DNA of 64,000 bases from assembly GCA_029228645.1 (NCBI GenBank), contig JAPTHR010000008.1:1-64000 (forward strand). Reading direction: 5' to 3'. This stretch comes from Gammaproteobacteria bacterium Milos-ODIII6. GTDB taxonomy: Bacteria > Pseudomonadota > Gammaproteobacteria > Chromatiales > Chromatiaceae. Positions 17,701 to 26,289 of the stretch are shown one piece after another; the stretch's first letter is position 1; each line of letters begins with the position of its first letter. The notes under the pieces are model-generated. The model was not told the DNA's origin. It saw only the letters and a program-made list of their open reading frames with translations, and did no database searches. The position numbers were made by a program, and so were the translations under genes.

Positions 17701-18814
17701 AGGACTGGGCCAGATGGGTAACTGGAAGCTGGATATCGCCAGTGGAAAGGCGATCTGGTCCGAAGAGGAATACCGCCTGCTTGGATACGAACCGGGTGCG
17801 ATCGACGCCAGCGTGGACGCCTTCATGCAACGCATTCACCCCGAGGACCGTGCCGCGGTCCAGGCCGAAATGCAACGCGCGATGCAGCCGGACGAGCAGA
17901 CCCCCTACCGTGTCAAGCACCGTGTCCTGCTGCCGAATGGCGACATCCGGGTGGTGGACGAGCGGGGACAGGTCACCTTCGATCGCGACGGGAATCCGCT
18001 GAGCATGTTAGGCACCACCCAGGACATCACCGAACGTGAACGGGCCGAGGAGGCTGTGCGCAAGCTCAACCTGGAGCTCGAGGATCGTGTTCGGGCACGC
18101 ACCACCGAGCTGCGCGCGGTCAACAGAGAGCTCGAATCTTTCGCCTATTCCGTTTCGCACGATCTGCGCGCACCGCTCAGGGCGATTGACGGGTTCAGCC
18201 TGGCCTTGCTCGAGGATTACGGAGACCAGTTGGACCCGACCGCGCACGACTACCTGCACCGGGTACGCGGAGGCGCCCAGCGAATGGGCCTGCTCATCGA
18301 CGATCTGCTGCAGCTATCGAGGGTCAACCGGAACGCGATGTCTGTGAGCGAGGTCGACCTGGGCAAAGTGGCAGGAGAAGTCATGAGCGACCTGCGCACC
18401 GCAGAACCGACCCGCCAGGTGGACTGGATCCTCGACCCGGAGCTGAAAGTAAACGGCGACCCGCGCCTGCTGCGGGTGCTGCTGGACAACCTGCTCGGCA
18501 ACGCCTGGAAATTCACTGGCAAGGAATCTCATGCCCAAATCTCCCTGAAGCGATCCGAATCCGACCCCGACGTCTTCGTCATTCAGGATAATGGGGTAGG
18601 ATTCGACATGCGCTACAGGGACAAGCTGTTCGGTGCCTTCCAACGGCTCCACCGAAGCAGCGAATTTCCCGGCACCGGCATCGGCCTGGCGACCGCGCAG
18701 CGCATCGTAAATCGGCACGGTGGAAGGATATGGGCGGAGGCCCGTGAAGGAGAAGGCGCGCGCCTCTTCTTCTCACTGTGTCCCAACGGAACGGATAAGG
18801 GGGACATCGCGTGA
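14741..18814 (+). CDS. Membrane-bound multi-PAS sensor histidine kinase (start codon uncertain)
   Basis: A kinase of about 1340-1358 aa. The first conventional initiator is TTG 14798, but it has no ribosome site and cuts the first membrane helix. AAAGGA (14731-14736) would place initiation near 14741-14746, where no ATG/GTG/TTG exists; the interval starts there for that reason. Numbered from the TTG: TM1 at 1-18, an extracytoplasmic Cache-like sensor to about 285, TM2 at 288-315, then six PAS/PAC units between about 328 and 1100, several with WSDE or YR.LVE signatures. HisKA has His1121 (SVSHDLRAPLRAIDGFS). The HATPase shows the N box (DNLLGNAWKF), G1 (DNGVGFD) and G2 (GTGIGLA). It is a phytochrome-type (Cph1-like) kinase core. 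Its TGA overlaps the next gene's GTG. Confidence 0.85.
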   Translation, partial: LINHHTAIQPVRRRLLLPFLGLLLVLTALFGLLIVKGHQEALEKSTRQTLTNASASFRESMHVHAEVLAGIAELIAREPLLRESLQKQERPRLSADFSELFGRLRDSLDITHLYLHRPDRTNLVRLHNPGLFDDLIDRHTLQQAERTGERAAGLELGPLGHLTLRVVKPLFDSGKLIGYLELGREIDVILDHLQIVTGVELAVTIKKTLLDPERWAEEARRTSGDAAADRFGDRILAYSSLRAFPPAWNPFRVSPDEYADPLESKLDQDGQSWRGMLTPLPDASGAQVGDLLFFQEVSDAVAEMRRHFVVEVLAVVVALILILTSLYLLLGRIDRDLRRQQREVLRSEAMLADAQRVARIGSWELDVAENRLWWSDEVFRIFGLSPREIQPSYERFLAAIHPEDREPVDQAYKESLQTGEAYEIIHRLQLPNGRIKYVEERCESVFDDAGKPLRSLGTVQDITGPHLSEQALRYHRAQLRTLIDTLPDLVWLKDPEGVYLDCNTKFERFFGASKEAIVGRTDFDFVPRELAEFFRENDQMALQADQATVNEEWVSYADDGHRELLETIKTPMRDEDGTLIGVLGVGRDITERQKSAERLRDSEYRYRQLVEGMNEGIAVYQVLGDGDDFIIKEHNRAAERISHRSREEVVGKPVREAFPGVEATGLFEVFQRVWRTGEGEHHPVCQYRDEQLTLWTENYVFKLPTGEVVALYEDVTSRKQAEEALRKSEENYRLLVENQSDLVVKVDTEGRFLFVSPSYCRMFGKTQEELLGRTFMPLVHEQDQGATAKAMEALHHPPYSCYIEQRAMTVEGWRWLGWMDTAVMDEKGEIQAILGVGRDVTERVKAEQKLRDANLVIENSPVVLFRWRATENWPVELVSSNVSQFGYTAEELLSGATAYASIVHPDDLQRVGEEVARYSAAAEDEFEQEYRLVSPDGRTYWIYDRTKIERDAEGNITHYQGIVVDISERHRMRQELQENEALLREAQGLGQMGNWKLDIASGKAIWSEEEYRLLGYEPGAIDASVDAFMQRIHPEDRAAVQAEMQRAMQPDEQTPYRVKHRVLLPNGDIRVVDERGQVTFDRDGNPLSMLGTTQDITERERAEEAVRKLNLELEDRVRARTTELRAVNRELESFAYSVSHDLRAPLRAIDGFSLALLEDYGDQLDPTAHDYLHRVRGGAQRMGLLIDDLLQLSRVNRNAMSVSEVDLGKVAGEVMSDLRTAEPTRQVDWILDPELKVNGDPRLLRVLLDNLLGNAWKFTGKESHAQISLKRSESDPDVFVIQDNGVGFDMRYRDKLFGAFQRLHRSSEFPGTGIGLATAQRIVNRHGGRIWAEAREGEGARLFFSLCPNGTDKGDIA

Positions 18815-19254
18815 ATCGGAAGACTCTACTCCTGGTCGAGGACAATCCGGACGATGAAGCGCTCACGCTACGCGCCCTGCGCAAGAACAACATCGCGAAC
18901 GAAATCATCGTGGCCCGCGACGGGCAGGAAGCGCTGGACTACCTGTTCGCCACAGGAGCCTTCGATGGTCGGGACATCAACGAACAACCCCAGGTCATCC
19001 TTCTCGACCTGAAATTGCCCAAGGTCGACGGCCTGCAGGTATTGGAGCGCCTGCGCGCCGAGCCCGAGACCCGGCACATACCGGTGGTGGTACTGACCTC
19101 TTCGAACGAAGAGCGCGACATCATCCGCAGCTACGACCTCGGGGCGAACAGCTACGTCCGCAAACCGGTGGATTTCGAACAGTTTCTGCAGGCTGCACGC
19201 CAGCTGGGCCTCTACTGGATGGTCCTGAACGAGGTCCCCTATGGCCGGGAATGA
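18811..19254 (+). CDS. Rcp1-type single-domain response regulator
   Basis: A 147-aa stand-alone receiver domain. Phosphoacceptor Asp66 (ILLDLKLP), acidic pair Glu10/Asp11 (VEDNPDD), Thr/Ser switch (VVLTSSN) and Lys in VRKPVDF are all present. The sequence is of the Rcp1 type that pairs with Cph1-like kinases of the SVSHDLRAPL class, such as the one just upstream. The GTG start overlaps that kinase's stop by four bases, and its own 3' end overlaps the next gene by 14 bases, so the three genes form a tightly coupled operon. With no output domain, it probably relays phosphate or acts by protein contact. Confidence 0.92.
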   Translation: MNRKTLLLVEDNPDDEALTLRALRKNNIANEIIVARDGQEALDYLFATGAFDGRDINEQPQVILLDLKLPKVDGLQVLERLRAEPETRHIPVVVLTSSNEERDIIRSYDLGANSYVRKPVDFEQFLQAARQLGLYWMVLNEVPYGRE

Positions 19255-20962
19255 CGATGGCGGCCTGCGGGTATTGATTGCCGAGGATTCGGAAGACGAT
19301 GCGCTCCTGATCGTCCGGCACCTCCGGCTTGGAGGCTACAAGCCGACGACCAGGAGGGTCGATTCGGCGCAGGATATGCAGGCCGCTCTCGAGAGCGAAA
19401 GCTGGGACCTGATCATCACCGATCACAACATGCCCGGGTTTGACTCGCTGGAGGCACTCAAGCTGGTCAAGGCACATGACCCGAACCTGCCCTTCATCAT
19501 GGTCTCAGGCAGCATTGGTGAAGAGATCGCCGTAGACGTCATGAAATCCGGCGCGCATGACTACGTCATGAAGGGCAATCTGGCCCGCCTGCTGCCAGCG
19601 ATCGAACGGGAACTCAGGGAGGCCGGGAATCGTCGCGCCCACCAGGAGGCGGAAGCACGCATTCGCCATATGGCCTATCACGACAGTCTCACAGGCCTGG
19701 TGAATCGCGCCGAGTTCGAACGTCGCCTGCAGGCGACCCTGAAGGAAGCGCAGCACTCCGAGGAAGCGCATGCGCTGCTGTTCATCGACCTCGACCAGTT
19801 CAAGCTGGTCAACGACTCCTGCGGACATGCCGCTGGCGACGAACTGCTGCGTCGACTCACGCGACGCCTGCAGGCCGGCGTGCGTGGCAGTGATTCGCTC
19901 TCGCGCCTGGGTGGCGATGAATTCGCCATATTGTTGAAGAACTGCGAACTCGACCAGGCCAGGGAAATCGCCCAGGGACTGCTCGATAGCATCAGCGAGT
20001 ATCTGTTCATCTGGGAGAACCGGACCTTCCGTGTCGGCGCCAGCGCAGGCCTGGTGAGACTGAACAGGGACAAGGAGGCCCAGACACTCCTGAGCATGGC
20101 CGACATGGCCTGCTATGCCGCCAAGGAGCGTGGGCGAAACCGCGTGCATGTTTTCGAGGAAGGCGATGCCGAACTGAATCAACGTCGCGGCGAGATGGTT
20201 TGGTTGCAGCGCCTGCAGTCGGCCCTTCTCGATGGGGGACTGACCCTCTACGCGCAGCGTATCCAGGCGCTGCGGGATGCCCCCCCGCACTATGAACTTC
20301 TGCTGCGGCTGCGTGGAGAGGATGGGGAAATCATCACCCCGGACAGTTTCATCCCCGCTGCCGAGCGCTATGGCCTGATGCCGGAGATCGATCGCTGGGT
20401 CATCCGGGAGGCTTGCGAGCAGCTACGGAATGGCTCGCCGGGCGACCCGGGCAGCTGTTACTTCATCAACCTGTCGGCGCTGTCGCTCAGCGAGGCGGGA
20501 CTGATGGCCTATATCCACGCGCAATTGAGCGCGCACGGCATTCCTTCAGACAGAATCGGTTTTGAGATTACCGAGACGGCCGCGATCGCCGACTTCGATT
20601 GTGCGCTGCACATGATCCGCTCTTTGCGTGACTATGGATGCAAAGTGGCGCTGGACGATTTCGGCACCGGTATGAGTTCCTTCTCTTACCTGAAAAACCT
20701 CAAGGTCGATTACCTCAAGATCGATGGCACTTTTGTACGTAACATGCTTGAAGACGAGATGGACGCCGCCATCGTCGAGGCGGTCAATGCCATTGGACAC
20801 ATCGCGGGCATGCAGACGATTGCCGAATTCGTCGAGCAGGAGGCCCATCTCGAGCACCTCTCTCGACTGGGTGTCGATTACGCCCAGGGGTGGGCGGTTG
20901 ACCGCCCAAGCCCTTTCTCAAGGGACATTGACACGCCTGCCGCCCAAGCACGAACCCCCTGA
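19241..20962 (+). CDS. Response regulator with GGDEF and EAL domains (c-di-GMP turnover)
   Basis: A 573-aa REC-GGDEF-EAL protein. The receiver (10-125) has phospho-acceptor Asp61 (ITDHNMP). The diguanylate cyclase domain has an intact GGDEF (224-228) and an inhibitory I-site RGSD (215-218) five residues before it, so product inhibition is expected. The EAL domain has E352-L-L in place of EAL, keeps NLSALS and the catalytic DDFGTG (from 472), but the C-terminal QGY..SRP becomes QGWAVDRPSP; phosphodiesterase activity is possible but not certain. The third gene of the kinase operon, it would convert the kinase signal into c-di-GMP level. The start overlaps the previous gene by 14 bases. Confidence 0.92.
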   Translation: MAGNDDGGLRVLIAEDSEDDALLIVRHLRLGGYKPTTRRVDSAQDMQAALESESWDLIITDHNMPGFDSLEALKLVKAHDPNLPFIMVSGSIGEEIAVDVMKSGAHDYVMKGNLARLLPAIERELREAGNRRAHQEAEARIRHMAYHDSLTGLVNRAEFERRLQATLKEAQHSEEAHALLFIDLDQFKLVNDSCGHAAGDELLRRLTRRLQAGVRGSDSLSRLGGDEFAILLKNCELDQAREIAQGLLDSISEYLFIWENRTFRVGASAGLVRLNRDKEAQTLLSMADMACYAAKERGRNRVHVFEEGDAELNQRRGEMVWLQRLQSALLDGGLTLYAQRIQALRDAPPHYELLLRLRGEDGEIITPDSFIPAAERYGLMPEIDRWVIREACEQLRNGSPGDPGSCYFINLSALSLSEAGLMAYIHAQLSAHGIPSDRIGFEITETAAIADFDCALHMIRSLRDYGCKVALDDFGTGMSSFSYLKNLKVDYLKIDGTFVRNMLEDEMDAAIVEAVNAIGHIAGMQTIAEFVEQEAHLEHLSRLGVDYAQGWAVDRPSPFSRDIDTPAAQARTP

Positions 20963-21125
20963 TCGAGCGCAACCAAATCGGCGGAGATGCGGTAAAGGCC
21001 CTGTTCGAGGCGCGTTCCCGAAGGTGCGGTTTGTCCCTCGTGCTCGACCTGTCCGGCCCTCCCTTCCGTTTCAGCTGCCTGCATCAAAGGCGTTGTTTGG
21101 CCGATGAAGTATTCAGCCTGTACCA

Positions 21126-22223
21126 CTAATGCTCAGCCTTCGGTGCAGCGTCGGACGACCCCTCTACGAGCAAACCCAAACGCCGCGCCCGCCGCTCCCA
21201 GCTGCGCCTCGCCAGCACCTGCATATCCACGGCTGTGTCGGTCTCATCGACGATCTCGACACCGAGCAGGGTCTCAACGACATCTTCCATGGTGACGATC
21301 CCGTGCATCCCGCCAAACTCGTCGACCACCAGGGCGATCTGCTCCCGTGAAACCAGGAAACGGTTGAACAGTTCCAGGATCGGATAGTTGGACGGCACCG
21401 CGATGATCTCGCGCTTGAGGGTCGCGAGCTTTTCTTCCGACCTGCCGTCGACCATCGCCGCCAGCACCTGATCCTTCAACACGTAGCCGATCACGTGGTC
21501 ACGCGCATCGCCTTCGTACAGTGGAATTCGCGAGAAACGCTGCTCGCGGTTGTTCTCGAAAAACTCCCCCAGTGTCGCGCTCGAGGGGGATGACCGCACC
21601 ACCGTGCGCGGGGTCATGACATCCTTGGCCTCGACCGAGCGGAACTGCAACAGATTGGCAATGATCTCGGACTCGTGTTCCTCGAATATCCCGTGCCTGG
21701 CGCCGATATCCGCCATCGCCAGGAAATCGCTGCGGGTGAAAGCGCTGCCAACGTCCTTCTTCTTCAGCTTGCTGGTCACCAGTTGGCTGAACCACACCAG
21801 CGGCCCGAGCAGCCGGATCACCCATGCCAGCGAGCGCGCCGTGAATGGCGCCAACGCCTGCCAGTAATTCGCCCCCAGGGTCTTGGGAATCAGCTCGGAC
21901 AGCACCAGGATCGCCAGGGTCATGACCGCCGGCACGGCCAGACCGGTTATCAACGGATGGGCTTCGCGCCAGATGATGGTGGCCTGTTCGCCCACCCCTA
22001 TCGCGCCAACCGTGTGCGCAATGGTGTTGAGCGTGAGAATGGCCGCCAAGGGACGGTCAATGTCTTCCTTGAAGGACTGCAGGCATTTGCCAAAGCTGCC
22101 CCCCTGCTCCACCTGGATCTGCGCATAGGACGGCGTGATGCTCAACAACACCGCCTCCCACAGTGAGCACAGGAAGGAGACGAGAATGGCGAGCAGAAAA
22201 AACAGTACGAGAAGTGAAATCAT
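21126..22223 (-). CDS. CNNM/CorC-type membrane protein with CBS pair
   Basis: A 365-aa integral membrane protein with a CNNM (DUF21) transmembrane domain (about residues 1-170, with SLWEAVLLSITPSY and several hydrophobic helices) followed by a CBS-domain pair (about 190-320; DVMTPRTVV and the second unit FGGMHGIVTMEDVVETLLG). Homologues are linked to Mg2+ or Co2+ efflux and are often misnamed hemolysins. The C-terminal CorC/HlyC transporter-associated domain is missing: the chain stops soon after the CBS pair. ATG 22223 (MISLLVLFF) is chosen because it begins the first membrane helix. Convergent with the GGDEF/EAL gene. Confidence 0.88.
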   Translation of the reverse strand: MISLLVLFFLLAILVSFLCSLWEAVLLSITPSYAQIQVEQGGSFGKCLQSFKEDIDRPLAAILTLNTIAHTVGAIGVGEQATIIWREAHPLITGLAVPAVMTLAILVLSELIPKTLGANYWQALAPFTARSLAWVIRLLGPLVWFSQLVTSKLKKKDVGSAFTRSDFLAMADIGARHGIFEEHESEIIANLLQFRSVEAKDVMTPRTVVRSSPSSATLGEFFENNREQRFSRIPLYEGDARDHVIGYVLKDQVLAAMVDGRSEEKLATLKREIIAVPSNYPILELFNRFLVSREQIALVVDEFGGMHGIVTMEDVVETLLGVEIVDETDTAVDMQVLARRSWERRARRLGLLVEGSSDAAPKAEH

Positions 22224-22337
22224 GGCGGCTCTTGTTCTTTGGGCCAGCAAAGTATGCCGCCGCCAGCGTCTGCCCGCCATATGTCTGAAGCGGATATCGG
22301 TTCGCGGTCAGGCTCTCATACCCATCGGCTATCCGCG

Positions 22338-22786
22338 TAGCAGCGGCCTTGGCCGCGTAGAAGCCCGGTCCTGGTTCGGAAAAGACGCCTGTTCGCGAGC
22401 AAGCTCGCTCCTACGACCAAGGCAATCCCGAGCGCTAAACCCGTAGGAGCGGCCTTGGCCGCGAACAAGCCCGGCCCTGGTTCGGAAAAGGCGCCTGTTC
22501 GCGAGTAAGCTCGCTCCGACCGTGGCAATCCCGAGCGCTAAACCCGTAGGAGCGGCCTTGGCCGCGAACAAGCCGGCAGGGGTGCTGTTTTCAAGAACAG
22601 GATTCGCCAGCAAGCTGGCTCCTACGGCATAGGGAAAGTGATGGAGCGAAATACATTGTAGGAGCGGCCTTGGCCGCGAAGAAGCCCGGTCCTGGTTCAG
22701 AAAAGACGCCTGTTCGCGAGTAAGCTCGCTCCTACGACCGTGGCAATCCCGAGCGCTAAACCCGTAGGAGCGGCCTTGGCCGCGAA
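22338..22786. repeat. REP-like palindrome array 1
   Basis: About nine palindromic units occupy nearly the whole 570-base gap between two minus-strand genes. Type-A units (core GCGGCCTTGGCCGC, forward) alternate with inverted type-B units (core GCGAGCAAGCTCGC or its TAA variant), separated by near-identical spacers such as GAAGCCCGGTCCTGGTTC and CCGAGCGCTAAACCCG. One unit near 22601 has a different core (GCCAGCAAGCTGGC). The alternating inverted pairs resemble BIMEs. No protein-coding gene was seen in the gap. Confidence 0.9.
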
Positions 22787-22797
22787 CAAGCCCGCGC

Positions 22798-25700
22798 CTA
22801 CCCCTCGGTTCGATGGATCCAATCCGCGCCGAGGCTGCCTTGCAGGGATTGCAGATACTCGGGCTCCCCGCGGCGCTGCAACTCCCCTTGCACCTGCTGC
22901 TGTTTTTCCCGCAGGGCGGGAGGGGCCACCCCAGTCAGGGCCTCACCCTCTTCGAGACGTGCCTCGATGTATGCGAGATGTCGCTCCAGGAGCGCGATTT
23001 CGCGATCACGCTTGATCCTCAATCGCTCCTGGTACCAGTCGCTCGCAAGCAGGTACTCGCGGGTGAACAGGGCGCGGAACGCCGGACTCTCGCTGTCGAG
23101 ACCCTCATATTCCCCGGTCGCCATGATATGCAGCAGCGCCCGCAGCGGTGGACAGGCATCCTCGATGGAACCGTCCTCGAGGTAAGAGCGGGCGACCCCG
23201 GCCTGCGCCTCCACGATGTTGTTCACCCCATCGACAAACGCCTCCGGATCCTGGGATTCCGGTTTCAGGATGGCCTCGTCGAACACCACGTTGGGATTAT
23301 CGAAAATCTTGCCAAGGTAGCTGCGCACGAACTGCCCGGTAACCCGGTAACCGAGCCGGCTGGCAAGCACCTTCACGCCATCTTGTTCGAAGTCGCGCAC
23401 TTTCTCCAGGTGGCCGTTCTCAATCATGTAAGCGGCGCGTCGCTGATGTGGCTGGACACGGCACCAGATCTCCGGCACCAGCATGCTGATGTCATGTTCG
23501 ACATGGATGGCCGAGCCGACATGCCCGGCCGCGGTGGAAAAACCCTCGTGACCGCAGAGAATCATGGAAACCAGGGCGTTGTTCAGATCCGCCGTGGGCG
23601 CGAGCGAGTTGAACGGACCCTTGGTCAGCGCACCCTCCGAACCGGCGCCCGTGGTGGACGGTGACTTTCCGGTCAGGCTGGCGATGTAATCCATGAACAG
23701 TTCCGGCAGTTCCTGGTAATGGATCGGGTTGTAAACCGCCAAGGGTCGGATCCCCCGCACCCGGTCGATCGGATTATTGCGTCGCCCGGGCAGCGTCGCA
23801 TCCACCGGGATGTGCAGCTCCCGTGACAGTGGAATACGGCGGTACAGGCGCAGCCCGATTTCCGCAATGTAGCGATCACGCGGAATTTTCAGGTCGGGAC
23901 GACGCTGCAGGTACCGCATGTTGGGACTGGGACGGCCATTCACCAGGCGCGGGTGGGCCGATGACACGAACCAGGCGCCCTCTTCGCCCTCTGCCGCTGC
24001 GCGTATGAGCGCCTGCATCGGCGGCGTGTAGTTGAGGAAATCGATCGCGTCTTCGACCAGGTCGATCGCGTCCTGGCGAGCGAGTGGCTGGAAGTTCGAA
24101 ATGAAACTGTCCGGCTCGGCAAGATCCATCTCCGCCTGGGCATCCAGGCCACGATGAACCACATCGTCGGGACGCTGAAAAAGCATCGACTCACAGTTCT
24201 CGACCAGCTTGACCGAAGCCTCCGTCTCAGCGTCCAGGCCCAGCGCATCCGCAGGCAGCGTGATGGAGACGCTGATATCGTCCTCCATCTGGACCTTGTC
24301 CGCCCCGACAAAATCCTGCCTCAGCTTGTAGATGCGCCACTCACCAACCTTTGACTTGGCGACGCGCAGATAGCTCGCGACCAGGGTGCGCCCCGCGTAC
24401 TTGAGTTCGTGCCCGGGATAGCCATTGACGATATCAACGCTGAAATGGCCGCGCCAGTCTTCGCCCCATTCCTGGCGATAGAAGCGCTTGATGACAAAGG
24501 CCAGGGCACGGATATGCTGCGGAATCCCGGCCAGCCAGGCGTTGTACTCCGGGGTGTATTCCTCCTCGGAGGGCATCAGCAGGCGGATCACCGAGCCAAG
24601 CGAGCGGTCCGTGCTGAGAAACGGTCGACTATCCACCCCCTCGGGCGGTTTCTCAATAAAGCGACAGGAGTAATCCTTGCAGAAGATCTCCTCGACCTGG
24701 TCGAGGTCGGCCTCGAAATCCGAAACGTAGAAGGGACCGGAGAGGACCGAGCCGGCAATCGACTTGGAGATCTCCGACTTGCCGCCGCCCGACACCGTGC
24801 AGGGCTTGTGGCAGTAAGTCCCGACCGAGTCGGTTCCGATGAGACGCCAACTCGGCGAGTGCGGGTGTTTTTCCATCCTGACCTTGTAGCCACAAGGGTG
24901 GATATAGGTGTACCCGGGATGCAGCTTTATCCCGATGGCGCCATTACCGCTCGGCCAGGAGACCCGCTGCTGCAGCAAATCGATCCGGGTGTCCTCCGGG
25001 ACATACAGGATATCCGGATACTGCCTGTCGACCGCGTAACCTTCGGGCTGCAGGGTCATGATCTGGCCGAACATTTTCACCATTTCGGCAAAGCTGTGGT
25101 CTTCCATGCGCACGCGCGAATCGGGGCGAAAGACGTCTCCCAGATTGTAGGAGGGGAAGACCAGGGCGCCCCCGGCGTGTTCCTCCTCGCTGCCACCGAG
25201 CAGGTTGGCCGAGTAGCTGATCTGGGACTTGATCTCTTTCTTGCTGTAGCCGAAGTAGTTGTCGGCGATCAAGGTGAAAACCACCCCGCTCATATCGCGA
25301 CAGACCACCTTGAACGCCTGGCCATCGTTGTAGAGTTCGTCCGGCTCCTGCCAGCACATACCGTCGGCCCGCTGGCGCTCCGTGGCCTGGTCGTAATGTG
25401 GCAGGCCGAGCGCCTTCTTGCTCAACTGGGTCAGATGCGGCGCCAGCATCACGCCACCGCTGTGCCCGGTCCAACCCTCGACATCCAGCGCCGCATCGTT
25501 CTCCGGCAGGTTGGGATCGCCCGCATTGCCGAATATGCGCTCGACAAAATCGAGATTGGCCACCAGTCCGCCCGGCACGAAGAAGCGCGTCTCCATGCTC
25601 AGACGCGGCGATACGCCGCGGACCTGCGGCGACACCGTCGGGCGCATCAGGAGCGAAACCCAGGTCTTGGCCGATGTCTCCTGGCCATGGGTGAAAGGCA

Positions 25701-26289
25701 ATGCCAGCAGCCCATCGGGGGGCTGCAGTGCATATTCGAGCAGTCGCGCGAATGTCAGGGACGGGACCGCCTTCTTGCCTGCGGGAATGGGCAGGCCATC
25801 CTCGACGACATGAAAGACGCCCGCGGTCGTGCGCCGGTCCTTGACCGGGTTGTGCAATACCCCCTGGCGCACACGGTAAGAGGAGATGTAGTCCGAAATG
25901 AATTCGTTGCCGCAAGGCGGAATCGACAGCTCACGCGCGAGCCCGGCCTGTTGCAGCAGGAAATTCTGGGTTGGCAGCGAGAAGCGGTAATCGACACCGG
26001 CCTTGCGCAGATAGGCATTGATGAACGCCTCGATACGCCGATCCGCCGGACAGCGGTAGTCTGCCAGCAAGCGGCGATTCTGCTGCAGCTTGTGCACCAT
26101 ATCGCTCGCCACCAACAGGTAATCGTCCTGCTCGTCGACGCTGCAGGTGGGCTGTCCCAGCGCCGCCAGCTGCAGGTTGATCTTTTGCACCAGGCGCTTC
26201 CTCTCCGGCGAGAGATCACACCCTGGCTTGCCCTTCCTGGCGCCCGAATCCTCAGTCTGTTGTTGTGTTGCCGCCAAGTCTAATCCCAT
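22798..26289 (-). CDS. Very large P-loop protein, probable PPi-type phosphoenolpyruvate carboxykinase
   Basis: A 1163-aa soluble protein without signal peptide. Its length matches the PPi-type PEP carboxykinases described in Entamoeba and Propionibacterium (about 1100-1170 aa), which interconvert oxaloacetate plus PPi with PEP, Pi and CO2. A modified kinase-1 loop TVSGGGKSEISKS lies near residues 498-510, comparable to GxSGTGKT of ordinary PEPCK. Other conserved-looking blocks are DVEGWTGHSGGVM, the Cys-rich TYCHKPC just before the loop, and CGHEGFSTAAGHVGSAIHVEHD near the C-terminal third. The start ATG 26289 overlaps the glgP stop by ten bases, so the two are co-translated. The assignment rests on size, loop and neighbours (glgP, PPDK nearby), not on an alignment; a different P-loop kinase is the alternative. 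Confidence 0.5.
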   Translation of the reverse strand: MGLDLAATQQQTEDSGARKGKPGCDLSPERKRLVQKINLQLAALGQPTCSVDEQDDYLLVASDMVHKLQQNRRLLADYRCPADRRIEAFINAYLRKAGVDYRFSLPTQNFLLQQAGLARELSIPPCGNEFISDYISSYRVRQGVLHNPVKDRRTTAGVFHVVEDGLPIPAGKKAVPSLTFARLLEYALQPPDGLLALPFTHGQETSAKTWVSLLMRPTVSPQVRGVSPRLSMETRFFVPGGLVANLDFVERIFGNAGDPNLPENDAALDVEGWTGHSGGVMLAPHLTQLSKKALGLPHYDQATERQRADGMCWQEPDELYNDGQAFKVVCRDMSGVVFTLIADNYFGYSKKEIKSQISYSANLLGGSEEEHAGGALVFPSYNLGDVFRPDSRVRMEDHSFAEMVKMFGQIMTLQPEGYAVDRQYPDILYVPEDTRIDLLQQRVSWPSGNGAIGIKLHPGYTYIHPCGYKVRMEKHPHSPSWRLIGTDSVGTYCHKPCTVSGGGKSEISKSIAGSVLSGPFYVSDFEADLDQVEEIFCKDYSCRFIEKPPEGVDSRPFLSTDRSLGSVIRLLMPSEEEYTPEYNAWLAGIPQHIRALAFVIKRFYRQEWGEDWRGHFSVDIVNGYPGHELKYAGRTLVASYLRVAKSKVGEWRIYKLRQDFVGADKVQMEDDISVSITLPADALGLDAETEASVKLVENCESMLFQRPDDVVHRGLDAQAEMDLAEPDSFISNFQPLARQDAIDLVEDAIDFLNYTPPMQALIRAAAEGEEGAWFVSSAHPRLVNGRPSPNMRYLQRRPDLKIPRDRYIAEIGLRLYRRIPLSRELHIPVDATLPGRRNNPIDRVRGIRPLAVYNPIHYQELPELFMDYIASLTGKSPSTTGAGSEGALTKGPFNSLAPTADLNNALVSMILCGHEGFSTAAGHVGSAIHVEHDISMLVPEIWCRVQPHQRRAAYMIENGHLEKVRDFEQDGVKVLASRLGYRVTGQFVRSYLGKIFDNPNVVFDEAILKPESQDPEAFVDGVNNIVEAQAGVARSYLEDGSIEDACPPLRALLHIMATGEYEGLDSESPAFRALFTREYLLASDWYQERLRIKRDREIALLERHLAYIEARLEEGEALTGVAPPALREKQQQVQGELQRRGEPEYLQSLQGSLGADWIHRTEG

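Noticed and set aside
22338-22786. Possible CRISPR array because of regularly spaced palindromic repeats
   Set aside because: Units alternate in orientation, spacers are near-identical to each other, and no cas gene is present; these are REP-type palindromes.
24409-26283. 624-codon plus-strand frame opposite the probable PPi-PEPCK
   Set aside because: It is the high-GC antisense shadow of a gene with clear protein motifs; its translation is low-complexity Arg/Ala/Gly/His-rich.
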